From assembly GCA_016744455.1 (NCBI GenBank), contig JADGEI010000002.1:62001-126000 (forward strand): a stretch of DNA of 64,000 bases. The letters run 5' to 3'. This document shows positions 53,378-61,822 of the stretch, one piece after another; the stretch's first letter is position 1; each line of letters starts with the position of its first letter. The position numbers and the translations under genes were made by a program. The notes beneath the pieces are model-generated. The model was given only the letters and a program-made list of their open reading frames with translations. It was not told the DNA's origin and ran no database searches. Source of the DNA: Alcanivoracaceae bacterium. Lineage in GTDB: Bacteria; Pseudomonadota; Gammaproteobacteria; Xanthomonadales; Marinicellaceae.

Positions 53378-54364
53378 TTATAACGTATCAAAGCTATTAA
53401 TTAATTTTTGAATTAATAGTTGCTGTCTTTGAATTTTATTTTGTTCTTTTTTACTAAAATCTGACAAAGACTTTGCCTTTGAAATAGTACCTTCTTTGCT
53501 TCCGATCCCTGTAACTGTTTTGTTTTTATTACTTAAGGCTTTTGATGGCCCTACGCCTGTTTCTACAAATGAACGACTAGCCGTTCTAAATCCACGAACA
53601 GGATAAAAAACATTGTTGTGCCCAAAATCTTTAGAATATAATTCTGCAACTCCATCAAATTGGTCTAACCCTAAATCTAGATAGTAAGCCAACCAAAAAT
53701 CTTCGCTATCATTCACGACCACAAGCAATTGTTCTTCTTGATCATCATAAATTGCTGCCATATCGTGATTATCTAAAGCAAAGTCCGAGCAGAAGCCATC
53801 TATAGTGTTGTCTGGACGACAACCTTCTGCAAATTTATCGCCATCACTAAATGAAGTTATGTCAAATAGCAACACATCGCCACTGAATGGAAAATCAATA
53901 TCGTTACTCGAAAAGTCAATTATTGTTTGCCATTCACCTAGCATCTGTTCAATTTTATCTCCAAGGAAAAAGTTAAACCTTTCTATGGATTTAACTGCCC
54001 CCTGAAATTGTATGGTGGCTGTTGTTTCTGTAAGGAAGTTAATGGTTACTGGACCACGTTCCCCTTTTATAGTTACATGTGGTGTATAACTACAATCAAT
54101 GCATGTACCATTATAGTGATAATCCAATTCACCATCAAATAATGAGTTACCTTGTAAAAACTGACCGGATGTATACCAAATTGGGTTTCCCGCTTCGTCA
54201 TAAACATATATGGCAATAAACATAAAGTTATCCTGAATTTCAATTGAAACGCCTGTTCCTGGTTCATCAGGGTTCCACCACAAGCCCGACTCTGGGGTAA
54301 AGGCGATAGATTGTGTTGTAACAAATAGTATTGAAGCTATTGCTATTTTTTGAAAAAATTTCAT
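53378..54364 (-). CDS. Secreted protein with GLWWNPDEPGTG motif, unknown function
   Basis: A 328-residue protein with GGAGAAG before the ATG. The signal peptide (MKFFQKIAIASILFVTTQSI) precedes a mature N-terminus FTPESGLWWNPDEPGTGVSI and YVYDEAGNPIWYTSGQF. The WWNPxEPGTG / YDxxGxPxWY pattern recurs in exported proteins of Xanthomonadales- and Marinicella-like bacteria. About 60-260 is beta-rich with one CIDC and several other Cys. The C-terminal 60 residues are Ser/Lys-rich and helical. No enzymatic motif is seen and no function is proposed. Confidence 0.78.
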   Translation of the reverse strand: MKFFQKIAIASILFVTTQSIAFTPESGLWWNPDEPGTGVSIEIQDNFMFIAIYVYDEAGNPIWYTSGQFLQGNSLFDGELDYHYNGTCIDCSYTPHVTIKGERGPVTINFLTETTATIQFQGAVKSIERFNFFLGDKIEQMLGEWQTIIDFSSNDIDFPFSGDVLLFDITSFSDGDKFAEGCRPDNTIDGFCSDFALDNHDMAAIYDDQEEQLLVVVNDSEDFWLAYYLDLGLDQFDGVAELYSKDFGHNNVFYPVRGFRTASRSFVETGVGPSKALSNKNKTVTGIGSKEGTISKAKSLSDFSKKEQNKIQRQQLLIQKLINSFDTL

Positions 54365-54427
54365 GTTTCTTCTCCAAATTTTAAATAATGTTGCTATAGT
54401 AGCGTTTTTTTACTGAACAAAGAATGA

Positions 54428-55204
54428 ATGATAGATATTGGAGCCAACTTAACCCATGAAAGTTTCACAAAAGACAGAAAAAAGGTTATTGATGACGCTG
54501 TCGTTGCTGGGGTAGACACTATGGTGGTCACAGGGTCTACCATCGCTTGTTCGCAACACGCTTTTGATTTAACCCAACAATTTCCTGACCAGCTGTTTTC
54601 AACTGTAGGTATTCACCCGCATCATGCCGATGAATACACAGGCGAGAGTGAAGACGTTATTTTTGATTTAGTTAAACAAGATAAGGTTGTGGCTATAGGT
54701 GAGACAGGATTAGATTATTTTCGAGATATTTCACCTCGTGAGGCACAACTGTTCTCATTTGAACAACACATTAAACTCGCTATTGAAACTGGAATGCCAT
54801 TATTTTTACACCAACGCGATGCCCATGCTGACTTTTTTCCCATTATCAAAGAATACCGAGACAATATTTCTAAACTTGTAGTGCATTGTTTTACTGATAC
54901 AAAAAATGCTTTGTTTGATTATTTAGATTTAGATTGCCATATTGGCATTACTGGTTGGATTTGTGATGAAAGGCGTGGTTTACATTTACGTGAATTGGTG
55001 AAAAATATTCCTGATAATCGTTTGATGATTGAAACCGATTCTCCATATCTGATTCCACGTGATTTAAAATTAAAAACACGTAGAAACGAACCTAAACACC
55101 TTGGTCATATCGCAGAAGTCATTGCACAACTACGTCAGCAATCCATTGATACGTTTAAAAGCAATGTGTCTAGTGTCTCCCGGCGTTTTTTTGGACTTAA
55201 GTAA
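54428..55204 (+). CDS. tatD: TatD family metal-dependent DNase
   Basis: A 258-residue TIM-barrel protein that begins MIDIGANLTHESF, like E. coli TatD itself rather than YcfH/YjjV. Metal-site motifs: VGIHPHHADEY, AIGETGLDYFRD, FLHQRDAH, VVHCFTDT and IETDSPYL. TatD acts in DNA repair and hydrogen-peroxide tolerance as a 3'-5' exonuclease. It stands alone, divergent from the WWNP protein; a TATAGT box lies about 30 bases upstream. Confidence 0.93.
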   Translation: MIDIGANLTHESFTKDRKKVIDDAVVAGVDTMVVTGSTIACSQHAFDLTQQFPDQLFSTVGIHPHHADEYTGESEDVIFDLVKQDKVVAIGETGLDYFRDISPREAQLFSFEQHIKLAIETGMPLFLHQRDAHADFFPIIKEYRDNISKLVVHCFTDTKNALFDYLDLDCHIGITGWICDERRGLHLRELVKNIPDNRLMIETDSPYLIPRDLKLKTRRNEPKHLGHIAEVIAQLRQQSIDTFKSNVSSVSRRFFGLK

Positions 55205-55218
55205 TAGTTGTTTTCAAT

Positions 55219-55767
55219 TTAAAACATTCCTGTTTCTAATTTTGCGGCATCACTCATCATGTTTTTATCCCATGGCGGATCAAAAACCATTTCACAACTG
55301 ACTTCACCTATATTTGGAATTAGGCCTATCTTGGCTTTAGCATCAGCGACAATAACATCACCCATTCCACAACCCGGGGCTGTTAACGTCATTTCAATTT
55401 TAACATCAAATATCTTGGCCTTCTCAGAGACTACACACTCATAAACTAAACCCAGTTCAACGATGCTAACAGGAATTTCTGGATCATAAACATTTTCTAA
55501 TTGTTTCCAAATGGCTTGTTCCATGTCTTTTAGTGAAGCGTGCTCTTTAAATTCGGGCAATGCCATTGGTTCCTTGCCTAGTGCATCTGCATTGTGGCCT
55601 AAAATCATAAACATACTGCCATCAATAAAAACGGTAAAGCTTCCACCCAAAGATTGAGTGATATAGCCTACTGTCCCGCCCGGCAAATTCATTGATTGTC
55701 CAGATGGCACAACTATAGCTTCGACATCTCGTTCAAGCTTAAAAGGTTCGCTATTTAGGTTATACAT
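55219..55767 (-). CDS. sufT: SufT-type Fe-S cluster assembly protein
   Basis: A 182-residue protein. The N-terminal extension (about 1-85; IVVPSGQSMNLPGGTVGYIT) is specific to SufT, and the C-terminal MIP18/DUF59 domain (about 86-175) has VYDPEIPVSIVELGLVYE and the Cys motif LTAPGCGMGD. It assists maturation of Fe-S proteins. It is not in a suf operon here; neighbours are tatD (convergent) and a PaiB-like gene, suggesting a moonlighting A-type/SufT network with erpA at the left of the window. Confidence 0.92.
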   Translation of the reverse strand: MYNLNSEPFKLERDVEAIVVPSGQSMNLPGGTVGYITQSLGGSFTVFIDGSMFMILGHNADALGKEPMALPEFKEHASLKDMEQAIWKQLENVYDPEIPVSIVELGLVYECVVSEKAKIFDVKIEMTLTAPGCGMGDVIVADAKAKIGLIPNIGEVSCEMVFDPPWDKNMMSDAAKLETGMF

Positions 55768-55805
55768 AGTGCACTAGTGATAAAACGAAGAATTCTAGCC
55801 TAAAT

Positions 55806-56435
55806 TCATTTATAAGGGTTAGGATTTTCGACCCATTTGGCCAGATTATCTTTACCAATCGCCTTTAACCCATTGATCACACCAACTCGATTGTCTTGAG
55901 GGTGGTTTTGTGTCATCTTGGTGTTGCCTTTAATTTCTACTATTTCAATCTCTACACCGATGATAGCATTTAACATTTTATCAATATAGTCATCTGGAGC
56001 ATCTGAGAGCTTCCAACTCTGGTTAACCTTTTTTTCATTTGTATTACTTAAGTTAACAAGGTGTTGTTTCAACCAGTTTTTATCTTGAAAAAAATTAAGT
56101 GTCCCACTGACATGCACAGTCACATAATCCCACGTTGGAACAGTTCTTGGGTCTAGTTTTTTGCTTGGATACCAACTAGGGGAAACATACCCGTTGGGTC
56201 CATGAAACATTGCTAAAGTATTGACAGTGGTATCAATGTCTTTGTGAATGGAATTAGCTTTGGCAACATGTCCTTGTAGATAATGTCTTTTATCACGCTC
56301 AATTACAATCATTGGAATATGATTACCAAGTAAACCATTTGAGCTCATTGTTACTAGGGATGCCATCGGAAATTCTCCGATAAAGGCCAACATTTGTCGG
56401 GTGTCACTTTGTTTAAAATAGCTAGGTTGGAACAT
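55806..56435 (-). CDS. PaiB-like FMN-binding protein
   Basis: A 209-residue protein of the FMN_bind_2/PaiB family: it begins MFQPSYFKQSD, has GLLGNHIPMIV, and the signature FHGPNGYVSPSWY followed by PTWDYVTVHVSG. The split-barrel fold binds flavin. B. subtilis PaiB is called a transcriptional regulator of sporulation and protease genes; enzymatic or regulatory role here is unknown. The promoter TATAAT at 56467-56472 (minus) overlaps the -10 of the riboswitch transcript on the other strand. Confidence 0.9.
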   Translation of the reverse strand: MFQPSYFKQSDTRQMLAFIGEFPMASLVTMSSNGLLGNHIPMIVIERDKRHYLQGHVAKANSIHKDIDTTVNTLAMFHGPNGYVSPSWYPSKKLDPRTVPTWDYVTVHVSGTLNFFQDKNWLKQHLVNLSNTNEKKVNQSWKLSDAPDDYIDKMLNAIIGVEIEIVEIKGNTKMTQNHPQDNRVGVINGLKAIGKDNLAKWVENPNPYK

Positions 56436-56442
56436 AGTTCTC

Positions 56443-56472
56443 TTGGTTTTTTAGGTAGTGTTTGCTATTATA
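56443..56472. promoter_or_regulatory. Overlapping divergent promoters (PaiB-like gene / thiamine operon)
   Basis: Plus strand: TTGGTT (56443-56448), 17 bases, TATTAT (56466-56471), placing transcription start about one base before the riboswitch. Minus strand: TATAAT at 56472-56467. The two -10 boxes share five bases, so transcription in the two directions must compete. Confidence 0.6.
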
Positions 56473-56478
56473 CACAAA

Positions 56479-56567
56479 TTCCAAGGGGAGGATAACTCCT
56501 GAGACAATGCTATTAATGCTTTGGACCCTTTGAACCTGATCCGGTTAATACCGGCGTAGGAATGGAA
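56479..56567 (+). promoter_or_regulatory. TPP riboswitch (THI box) aptamer
   Basis: The conserved elements are in order: P1 TTCCA (56479-56483) pairing TGGAA (56563-56567), GGAG/CTCC stem, CTGAGA (56499-56504), ACCCTTTGAACCTGATCCGG (from 56525), TAATACCGGCGTAGG. It senses thiamine pyrophosphate and controls the TonB receptor-pnuT operon. Downstream, ACCGG at 56590-56594 could compete for CCGGT (56541-56545) used inside the aptamer and is followed by GTTTTT; this may be the switching element, but I did not fold it. Confidence 0.95.
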
Positions 56568-56628
56568 CAATCTATTACTCGTCAATAAAACCGGGTTTTT
56601 ATCATTCTATATTAATAGGTAAAAATCC

Positions 56629-58665
56629 ATGAAAATTACATTACTAAGTTTAATTCTTTTAGCCTCCTTAGCTTTCTCTGCTGATGATGATGTTGAAAAC
56701 CTCGATAAAACTGTTGTTACATCTGATTTGCGTGATGATACATTAGCTATAGAAAGCAACACAAGCATGTCAATTATTGATAGTGAGGTTTTAGAAAAAG
56801 CGGGTACCCAACATTTTGAAGATGTCATGGGCCTAGTGCCAAACCTCAATTGGTCGTCTGCTACTAACCGTCCACGCTATTTTCAAATTCGAGGCATTGG
56901 TGAGCGTTCACAATATGAAGGAGCACCAAATCCTTCGGTTGGGTTTGTTGTTGATGACATTGATTTTTCTGCTCTTGGCAGTATAGCAACATTATTTGAC
57001 GTTGAACAAATTGAAGTTTTACGTGGGCCACAGGGAACACGTTATGGCGCCAACGGGTTAGCTGGTTTAATTTATGTAAAAACTAAAGATCCAGAGTTCA
57101 GTGACCTTTATAAACTCACAACACTTATAGGTGATGATGGAGACACTGCTGTTGGGTTTAGTGCTACAGGAGGGTTAAGTGAAAATGCCGCTTATCGCTT
57201 GAGTGTACATCAATACAATGCCGATGGATTTATTCATAATGACTTTTATAATAACGATGATTCAAATTATCGCGATGAGTTTGTTGCTCGCGGGAAACTT
57301 TTTTGGCAGGCTAGTGATAATTTAGATTTTAATTTTACCTTACTAAAAGCCAATATTGATAATGGTTTTGATAGCTTTAATCCTGAAAACACTTTTACTA
57401 CTCATTCTGATTTTCCTGGTGTTGATAAACAAAACTCAACAGGTTTATCAGTAAAGGCTAATTATCTAATGGGCGATATAAGCCTATTGAGTATCTCCAG
57501 TTATATGAAGGCAGACATTGATTATTCTTTTGATGGTGATTGGGGTAACCCTATTTACTGGGGCGAGTTTACTCCTTATGAATTTACCTCAATTAGCCTT
57601 AGAAAACGCAAACACACTTCGCAAGAATTTCGGTTTGTAGCAGATAAATGGTTAGCTGGAATTTACTTATTGGATGTGAGTGAAGATAACACTATCAACG
57701 AATTTTATAATGGAGAATTATTTAGAAACTTAGATAGCCAGTTTGAATCCACATCCATTGCCTTGTTTGCTCAGCTGGATACCCCGCTTAACGACAACAA
57801 CACCTTAACTTCAGGCATACGTTTTGAAAGACGCAATGCCAATTATGTAGATAACAACGGCATAAACGTATCACCAGATGACAATATGTGGGGCGGACAA
57901 CTGTCAATAAACCATAAAATAGCTGATAATTTAAATAGCTACGCCACTTTGGCTAGAGGCTACAAAGCCGGTGGCTTTAATCTATCTGTCAGTGTTCCAG
58001 ACAGCTTACGTGAATATCAACCCGAATCGTTGTGGAGTATAGAGTCTGGAATAAAAGGCCATTTCCTCGATTATCGTTTACAATTAAATGCCTCCATTTT
58101 TTATTCAAAACGAGATGATATGCAGATTAGCACCTCTCGTCAAATTGATCCACAAGACCCATTAAGCTTTGTGTTTTTCACCGGTAATGCCGCCACAGGC
58201 AGCAATTATGGGGTCGAGACAGATTTTAATTTTCAATTAAATTCTGTTTTTGATTTTTATGGTTCATTAGGCTTACTCAATGCTGAATTTGATGATTTCA
58301 TCACCACCGAAGGAAATTTTAACGGGCGAGATCAAGCACATGCTCCACATTACAATTTTTCTCTCGGGGTTCAATACCATAACCTTAATGGCTTCTTTGC
58401 CCGCCTAGATGCCAATGGGAAAGATAGTTTTTTCTTTTCTGATTCCCACCAACAGCACTCTAAGTCTTATCAACTATACAACCTTAGAGTTGGTTATGAG
58501 TCCGATAACTGGTCCGTTACACTTTGGGGTAATAATCTTTTCAATAAGCGCTATGCTACTCGCGGTTTCTTTTTTGGCCTAGAACCACCTAATTTTGAAG
58601 ATAAACCTTATACTCAATTTGGGTCTCCAAGGCATCTTGGTTTAAGTTTCAACTATGCGTTTTAG
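56629..58665 (+). CDS. TonB-dependent outer-membrane receptor, probably for thiamine
   Basis: A 678-residue protein: signal peptide (MKITLLSLILLASLAFS), TonB-box-like DKTVVTSD, plug domain with YFQIRGIGERSQYEG and VEVLRGPQG-type EQIEVLRGPQGTRYGANG, then a beta-barrel ending in the aromatic C-terminus LGLSFNYAF. The TPP riboswitch 62 bases upstream and the pnuT gene downstream point to thiamine or a derivative as ligand, not iron. The start is the ATG after AGGTAAAAATCC. Confidence 0.93.
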   Translation: MKITLLSLILLASLAFSADDDVENLDKTVVTSDLRDDTLAIESNTSMSIIDSEVLEKAGTQHFEDVMGLVPNLNWSSATNRPRYFQIRGIGERSQYEGAPNPSVGFVVDDIDFSALGSIATLFDVEQIEVLRGPQGTRYGANGLAGLIYVKTKDPEFSDLYKLTTLIGDDGDTAVGFSATGGLSENAAYRLSVHQYNADGFIHNDFYNNDDSNYRDEFVARGKLFWQASDNLDFNFTLLKANIDNGFDSFNPENTFTTHSDFPGVDKQNSTGLSVKANYLMGDISLLSISSYMKADIDYSFDGDWGNPIYWGEFTPYEFTSISLRKRKHTSQEFRFVADKWLAGIYLLDVSEDNTINEFYNGELFRNLDSQFESTSIALFAQLDTPLNDNNTLTSGIRFERRNANYVDNNGINVSPDDNMWGGQLSINHKIADNLNSYATLARGYKAGGFNLSVSVPDSLREYQPESLWSIESGIKGHFLDYRLQLNASIFYSKRDDMQISTSRQIDPQDPLSFVFFTGNAATGSNYGVETDFNFQLNSVFDFYGSLGLLNAEFDDFITTEGNFNGRDQAHAPHYNFSLGVQYHNLNGFFARLDANGKDSFFFSDSHQQHSKSYQLYNLRVGYESDNWSVTLWGNNLFNKRYATRGFFFGLEPPNFEDKPYTQFGSPRHLGLSFNYAF

Positions 58666-58698
58666 TTAGATTTTAATACACATAGGCAACCTTCTTAT

Positions 58699-59301
58699 AT
58701 GAATGAAATCATAAATAAAATAAGTTCGGGGTTTTGGGCACAATCAGGTTTAGAGGTTGTTGCTGTTATTTGTGCGGTACTGTACTTAGTATTAGTTGTT
58801 AAGGAAAACATTTGGTGCTGGTTTTTTGCTTTTATAAGTACAGCTATTTTTATTTTCTTGTTTCATCAGGTTTCTTTGTTGTCGGAGTCTGTGTTGAATA
58901 GTTATTATTTAGTAATGGCGGTTTATGGTTGGTGGAAATGGCAAAATAAAAAGGGTGGTCAGAACACAAAGATTGGCCATTGGTCATTAAAAACCCATGG
59001 TTTAATTGTTGTTATTGGTTTGCTTTTAACCCCTATTATTGGCTATTTAATGCAAAACCTTGGTGCCTCATTTCCTTACCTTGATGCTTTTGTCGCCATC
59101 TTTTCCGTTTTTGCTACGGTTTTAGTTGCTTATAAAGTTTTTGAAAACTGGTACTACTGGTTAATAATTGACTCAATTTCTATCTATTTGTTTTGGAATA
59201 AACAACTCTATTTTGTTGCTGCTTTATACGTAGCTTATTTGGTTTTAATTTTTGTTGGTATTAAAACTTGGAAAAAGACAATGAAGAATGAAACAGGCTA
59301 A
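58699..59301 (+). CDS. pnuT: PnuT-type thiamine transporter (PnuC family)
   Basis: A 200-residue protein with about seven helices, with PnuC-family segments NIWCWFFAFISTAIFIFLFH, VYGWWKW, and the late WYYWLIIDSISIYLFW. PnuC members move nicotinamide riboside, and the TPP-riboswitch-linked subgroup (PnuT) moves thiamine; this assignment rests on the riboswitch and TonB receptor upstream. With the receptor it forms an outer- plus inner-membrane uptake route. The 130-base gap after it (59302-59431) holds nothing recognisable. Confidence 0.88.
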   Translation: MNEIINKISSGFWAQSGLEVVAVICAVLYLVLVVKENIWCWFFAFISTAIFIFLFHQVSLLSESVLNSYYLVMAVYGWWKWQNKKGGQNTKIGHWSLKTHGLIVVIGLLLTPIIGYLMQNLGASFPYLDAFVAIFSVFATVLVAYKVFENWYYWLIIDSISIYLFWNKQLYFVAALYVAYLVLIFVGIKTWKKTMKNETG

Positions 59302-59431
59302 GGGTTACTAGGTTTATATAGATAGTACATCTTGTTTAACGATATCGTGGAATATACTACTAGATTAGTTTGCTCATTTTTTCTCTGAGTAACGCTGAGA
59401 ACCTCTGTGATGCTTGTTTTCAAAAGCCACA

Positions 59432-61246
59432 CTATTGCCCACGTAAAAACAACCGGTCGAGTTGTTTCATATCCATTTGCACCCATGTCGGCCTTCCATG
59501 GTTGCATTGATCTGCCCGTTCAGTTTTTTCCATTTCTCGCAGTAAAGCATTCATTTCTACAATTGTCATTTGACGGTTGGCACGGACTGAGCCATGACAT
59601 GCCATGGATGATAATAACTCGTTAATGCTAGCTTCTATTTTTGTACTAGAACCCAGTGTAACGATTTCTGATAAAACATCTTTAATCAATTCCTCAATAT
59701 TAGTTTTTGCTAGTAATGTAGGTACTTTGCGGATAATTACCGACTCTTTCGATCCAACCTGTATATCTATTCCAAGCTTTTCAAACCAAGGCTTATGCAG
59801 TTCAACCGCATGGGTTTCACGTTCACTGACAGTTATGGCTTGCGGAACCAATAACGACTGAGAACGTATGCCTTCTTGCGCCAAAGATTTTTTAAACCAT
59901 TCATAGGTAATTCGCTCATGTGCAGCATGCATGTCAATCACTATCATACCTTGGGCATTTTCGGCAATGATAAATACACCGTGTATTTGTGCCTTAGCAT
60001 AACCCAGTGGTGGCATTACTTCGTCTATTTCGCCTTGATTTGACTCCACGTTTTCTTGATAAGAGGGCAGAGATTGACTTGATTGAGCAATGGATTGTAA
60101 ATAGTTTCCACTTGGTTCTGCCACATAACCAGATGAAGAAGGTCTACCAAATTGTAAAGACGACTGCATTTTAGAATAATCAACTGGTGTTATGGTGGCA
60201 ACATTTAGTCCTTGTTCACTATTTGCCTGTAAATCTGAGCCAGGTTTGGTCTGTGATAAGGCGTGATTAAGTGAACCAAATATAAAACCATGTATGAGTT
60301 GTGAATCACGAAAACGCACTTCATGTTTAGTTGGGTGCACGTTGACGTCTACCAAATGTGGATCTAATTGAAAATACAAAACAAAAGCAGGGAAACGACC
60401 ATGAAACAACACATCTTGGTAAGCTTGCCTAACCGCATGCCCAATCAACTTGTCTTTAATCATACGCCCATTAATATAAAAAAACTGTCGATCTGCTGAA
60501 GCTCGATTCCATGATGGTTTTGCCACCCAACCATATAAACGCATTCCATGTCGTTGTTCATCGATGGTGAAGGCGTTATCAAAAAAATCTTTACCGCATA
60601 ATTGTATAATTCGCATTTTTTTATTTACAGCTTCCTCACCACATTGGGTACTACGTACAGTCTTGCCATTATGAATCAAGGTAAAACCAATATCAAAACG
60701 CGACAGTGAGACCCGTTTGATCAAATCATCAATGCGCAAAAACTCAGTCCGGTCTGTTTTTAAAAATCGCCTTCGTGCTGGAGTGTTATAAAATAAATCT
60801 CTCACCTCAATAGTCGTGCCCTGTGGGTGTTGTGCTGGTTTTACAGCTTCGCACTCGCCACCCAGACAATCAAGTTGATAAGCATATTCAGCATCTGTAG
60901 TTTTTGAGGTTATACTGAATCGACTGATAGAAACAATGCTTGGTAAGGCTTCACCACGAAAACCTAATGAGTTTAAGGCCTCTAGGTCTTCTAGTGATTT
61001 TATCTTACTGGTGGCATGACGTTGAATTGCAAGTGTCATATCATCTTTAGCTAATCCAATACCATTATCTATCACTCGAATGGTTTTTTTTCCACCATTT
61101 TCAACTTCAATGCTGATACGTGTAGCTCCGGCATCCATAGCATTTTCCACCAACTCTTTGACAACCGAAGCAGGGCGTTCAATCACCTCACCAGCAGCAA
61201 TTTGATCTACCAATAAACTGGGCAATTTGTGTATTTTTTTAACCAT
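59432..61246 (-). CDS. mutL: MutL mismatch repair protein with endonuclease motif
   Basis: A 604-residue protein. The GHKL ATPase (about 1-330) begins IHKLPSLLVDQIAAGEVIER and has DNGIGL and GFRGEALPSI. The C-terminal dimer domain (about 410-604) contains DMHAAHERITYE, matching the endonuclease motif D(Q/M)HA-x2-E-x4-E, plus ACHGSVRA and CNHGRPT. So this MutL nicks DNA itself, as expected where MutH is absent. TATAAT lies 6 bases before the ATG. Confidence 0.95.
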   Translation of the reverse strand: MVKKIHKLPSLLVDQIAAGEVIERPASVVKELVENAMDAGATRISIEVENGGKKTIRVIDNGIGLAKDDMTLAIQRHATSKIKSLEDLEALNSLGFRGEALPSIVSISRFSITSKTTDAEYAYQLDCLGGECEAVKPAQHPQGTTIEVRDLFYNTPARRRFLKTDRTEFLRIDDLIKRVSLSRFDIGFTLIHNGKTVRSTQCGEEAVNKKMRIIQLCGKDFFDNAFTIDEQRHGMRLYGWVAKPSWNRASADRQFFYINGRMIKDKLIGHAVRQAYQDVLFHGRFPAFVLYFQLDPHLVDVNVHPTKHEVRFRDSQLIHGFIFGSLNHALSQTKPGSDLQANSEQGLNVATITPVDYSKMQSSLQFGRPSSSGYVAEPSGNYLQSIAQSSQSLPSYQENVESNQGEIDEVMPPLGYAKAQIHGVFIIAENAQGMIVIDMHAAHERITYEWFKKSLAQEGIRSQSLLVPQAITVSERETHAVELHKPWFEKLGIDIQVGSKESVIIRKVPTLLAKTNIEELIKDVLSEIVTLGSSTKIEASINELLSSMACHGSVRANRQMTIVEMNALLREMEKTERADQCNHGRPTWVQMDMKQLDRLFLRGQ

Positions 61247-61252
61247 GAGTTA

Positions 61253-61258
61253 ATTATA
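61253..61258 (-). promoter_or_regulatory. -10 box 6 bases before the mutL start
   Basis: On the minus strand TATAAT is followed by TAACTC and ATG 61246. There is no Shine-Dalgarno sequence, consistent with a leaderless transcript. Confidence 0.55.
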
Positions 61259-61261
61259 TGC

Positions 61262-61267
61262 TATATT
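61262..61267 (+). promoter_or_regulatory. -10 box 7 bases before the DUF2007 gene, back to back with mutL
   Basis: TATATT is followed by GCTTATC and ATG 61275. It is 3 bases from the mutL -10 box on the other strand, so the two promoters exclude each other. Confidence 0.45.
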
Positions 61268-61274
61268 GCTTATC

Positions 61275-61613
61275 ATGATTACTGTTTATCAAGCAAACTC
61301 TTCTTTTGATGCCAAACTGGCCCAAGATTTATTATTATTTGAAGGCATAGAAAGTCATATTATGGGCGATTTTTTACAAGGTGGTGTTGGTGAACTACAG
61401 CCTCAAAGTTTAGTTAAAGTTATGGCTGATGAAAATGATTTTGACAGAGCAAAACATATTATTCAGCAATGGCAAGAGAAAGAAGTTTCCAAAACACAAC
61501 AGAAGTTAATCGGAAGAAATGGGCCTTCTGAAAAAAATACATTTTTTAAGCCATTACTTGGTTTTATCATTTTTATTTTTATTGTTGGATCTTACTTTTT
61601 ATCGCTCAATTAA
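61275..61613 (+). CDS. DUF2007 domain protein with C-terminal membrane helix
   Basis: A 112-residue protein; ATG 61275 is preferred over TTG 61266, which lies inside the -10 box. The N-terminal DUF2007 fold (about 1-72) has YQANSSFDAKLAQDLLLFEG and the GVGELQPQSLVKVMADENDF segment. A C-terminal helix lies at about 92-110. The family is called a putative signal-transducing or PII-like small protein, with no defined role. Confidence 0.85.
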   Translation: MITVYQANSSFDAKLAQDLLLFEGIESHIMGDFLQGGVGELQPQSLVKVMADENDFDRAKHIIQQWQEKEVSKTQQKLIGRNGPSEKNTFFKPLLGFIIFIFIVGSYFLSLN

Positions 61614-61822
61614 TTATATTAGGGTATATTTACAACTCTGATGTTATGAATATTAACCCTGCGGTATAATACCGTAAATTCAGTCTCACCCTGTTAGGAC
61701 TGCAAGAAATCCCCATCTCAGCATCATATTGTTTTGAGATAAAGTAACCAACCATATTAATAATTGTTAATAGCCCTCTACTAAACGAAAGTAGATTGCC
61801 CTTTATCCTGTACCGCCTTATT
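61614..61822. other. 209-base intergenic region between convergent DUF2007 gene and feoB
   Basis: It contains a 13-base palindrome CGGTAT-A-ATACCG (61662-61674) and a weak 6-bp hairpin TCTACT/AGTAGA (61777-61795) without a T-tract. No gene or convincing terminator is seen. Confidence 0.4.

Noticed and set aside
61662..61674. Palindrome CGGTATAATACCG between the DUF2007 gene and feoB as a possible Fur or other operator.
   Set aside because: It lies downstream of both convergent genes, so it is not placed to control a promoter, and it does not resemble a Fur box.
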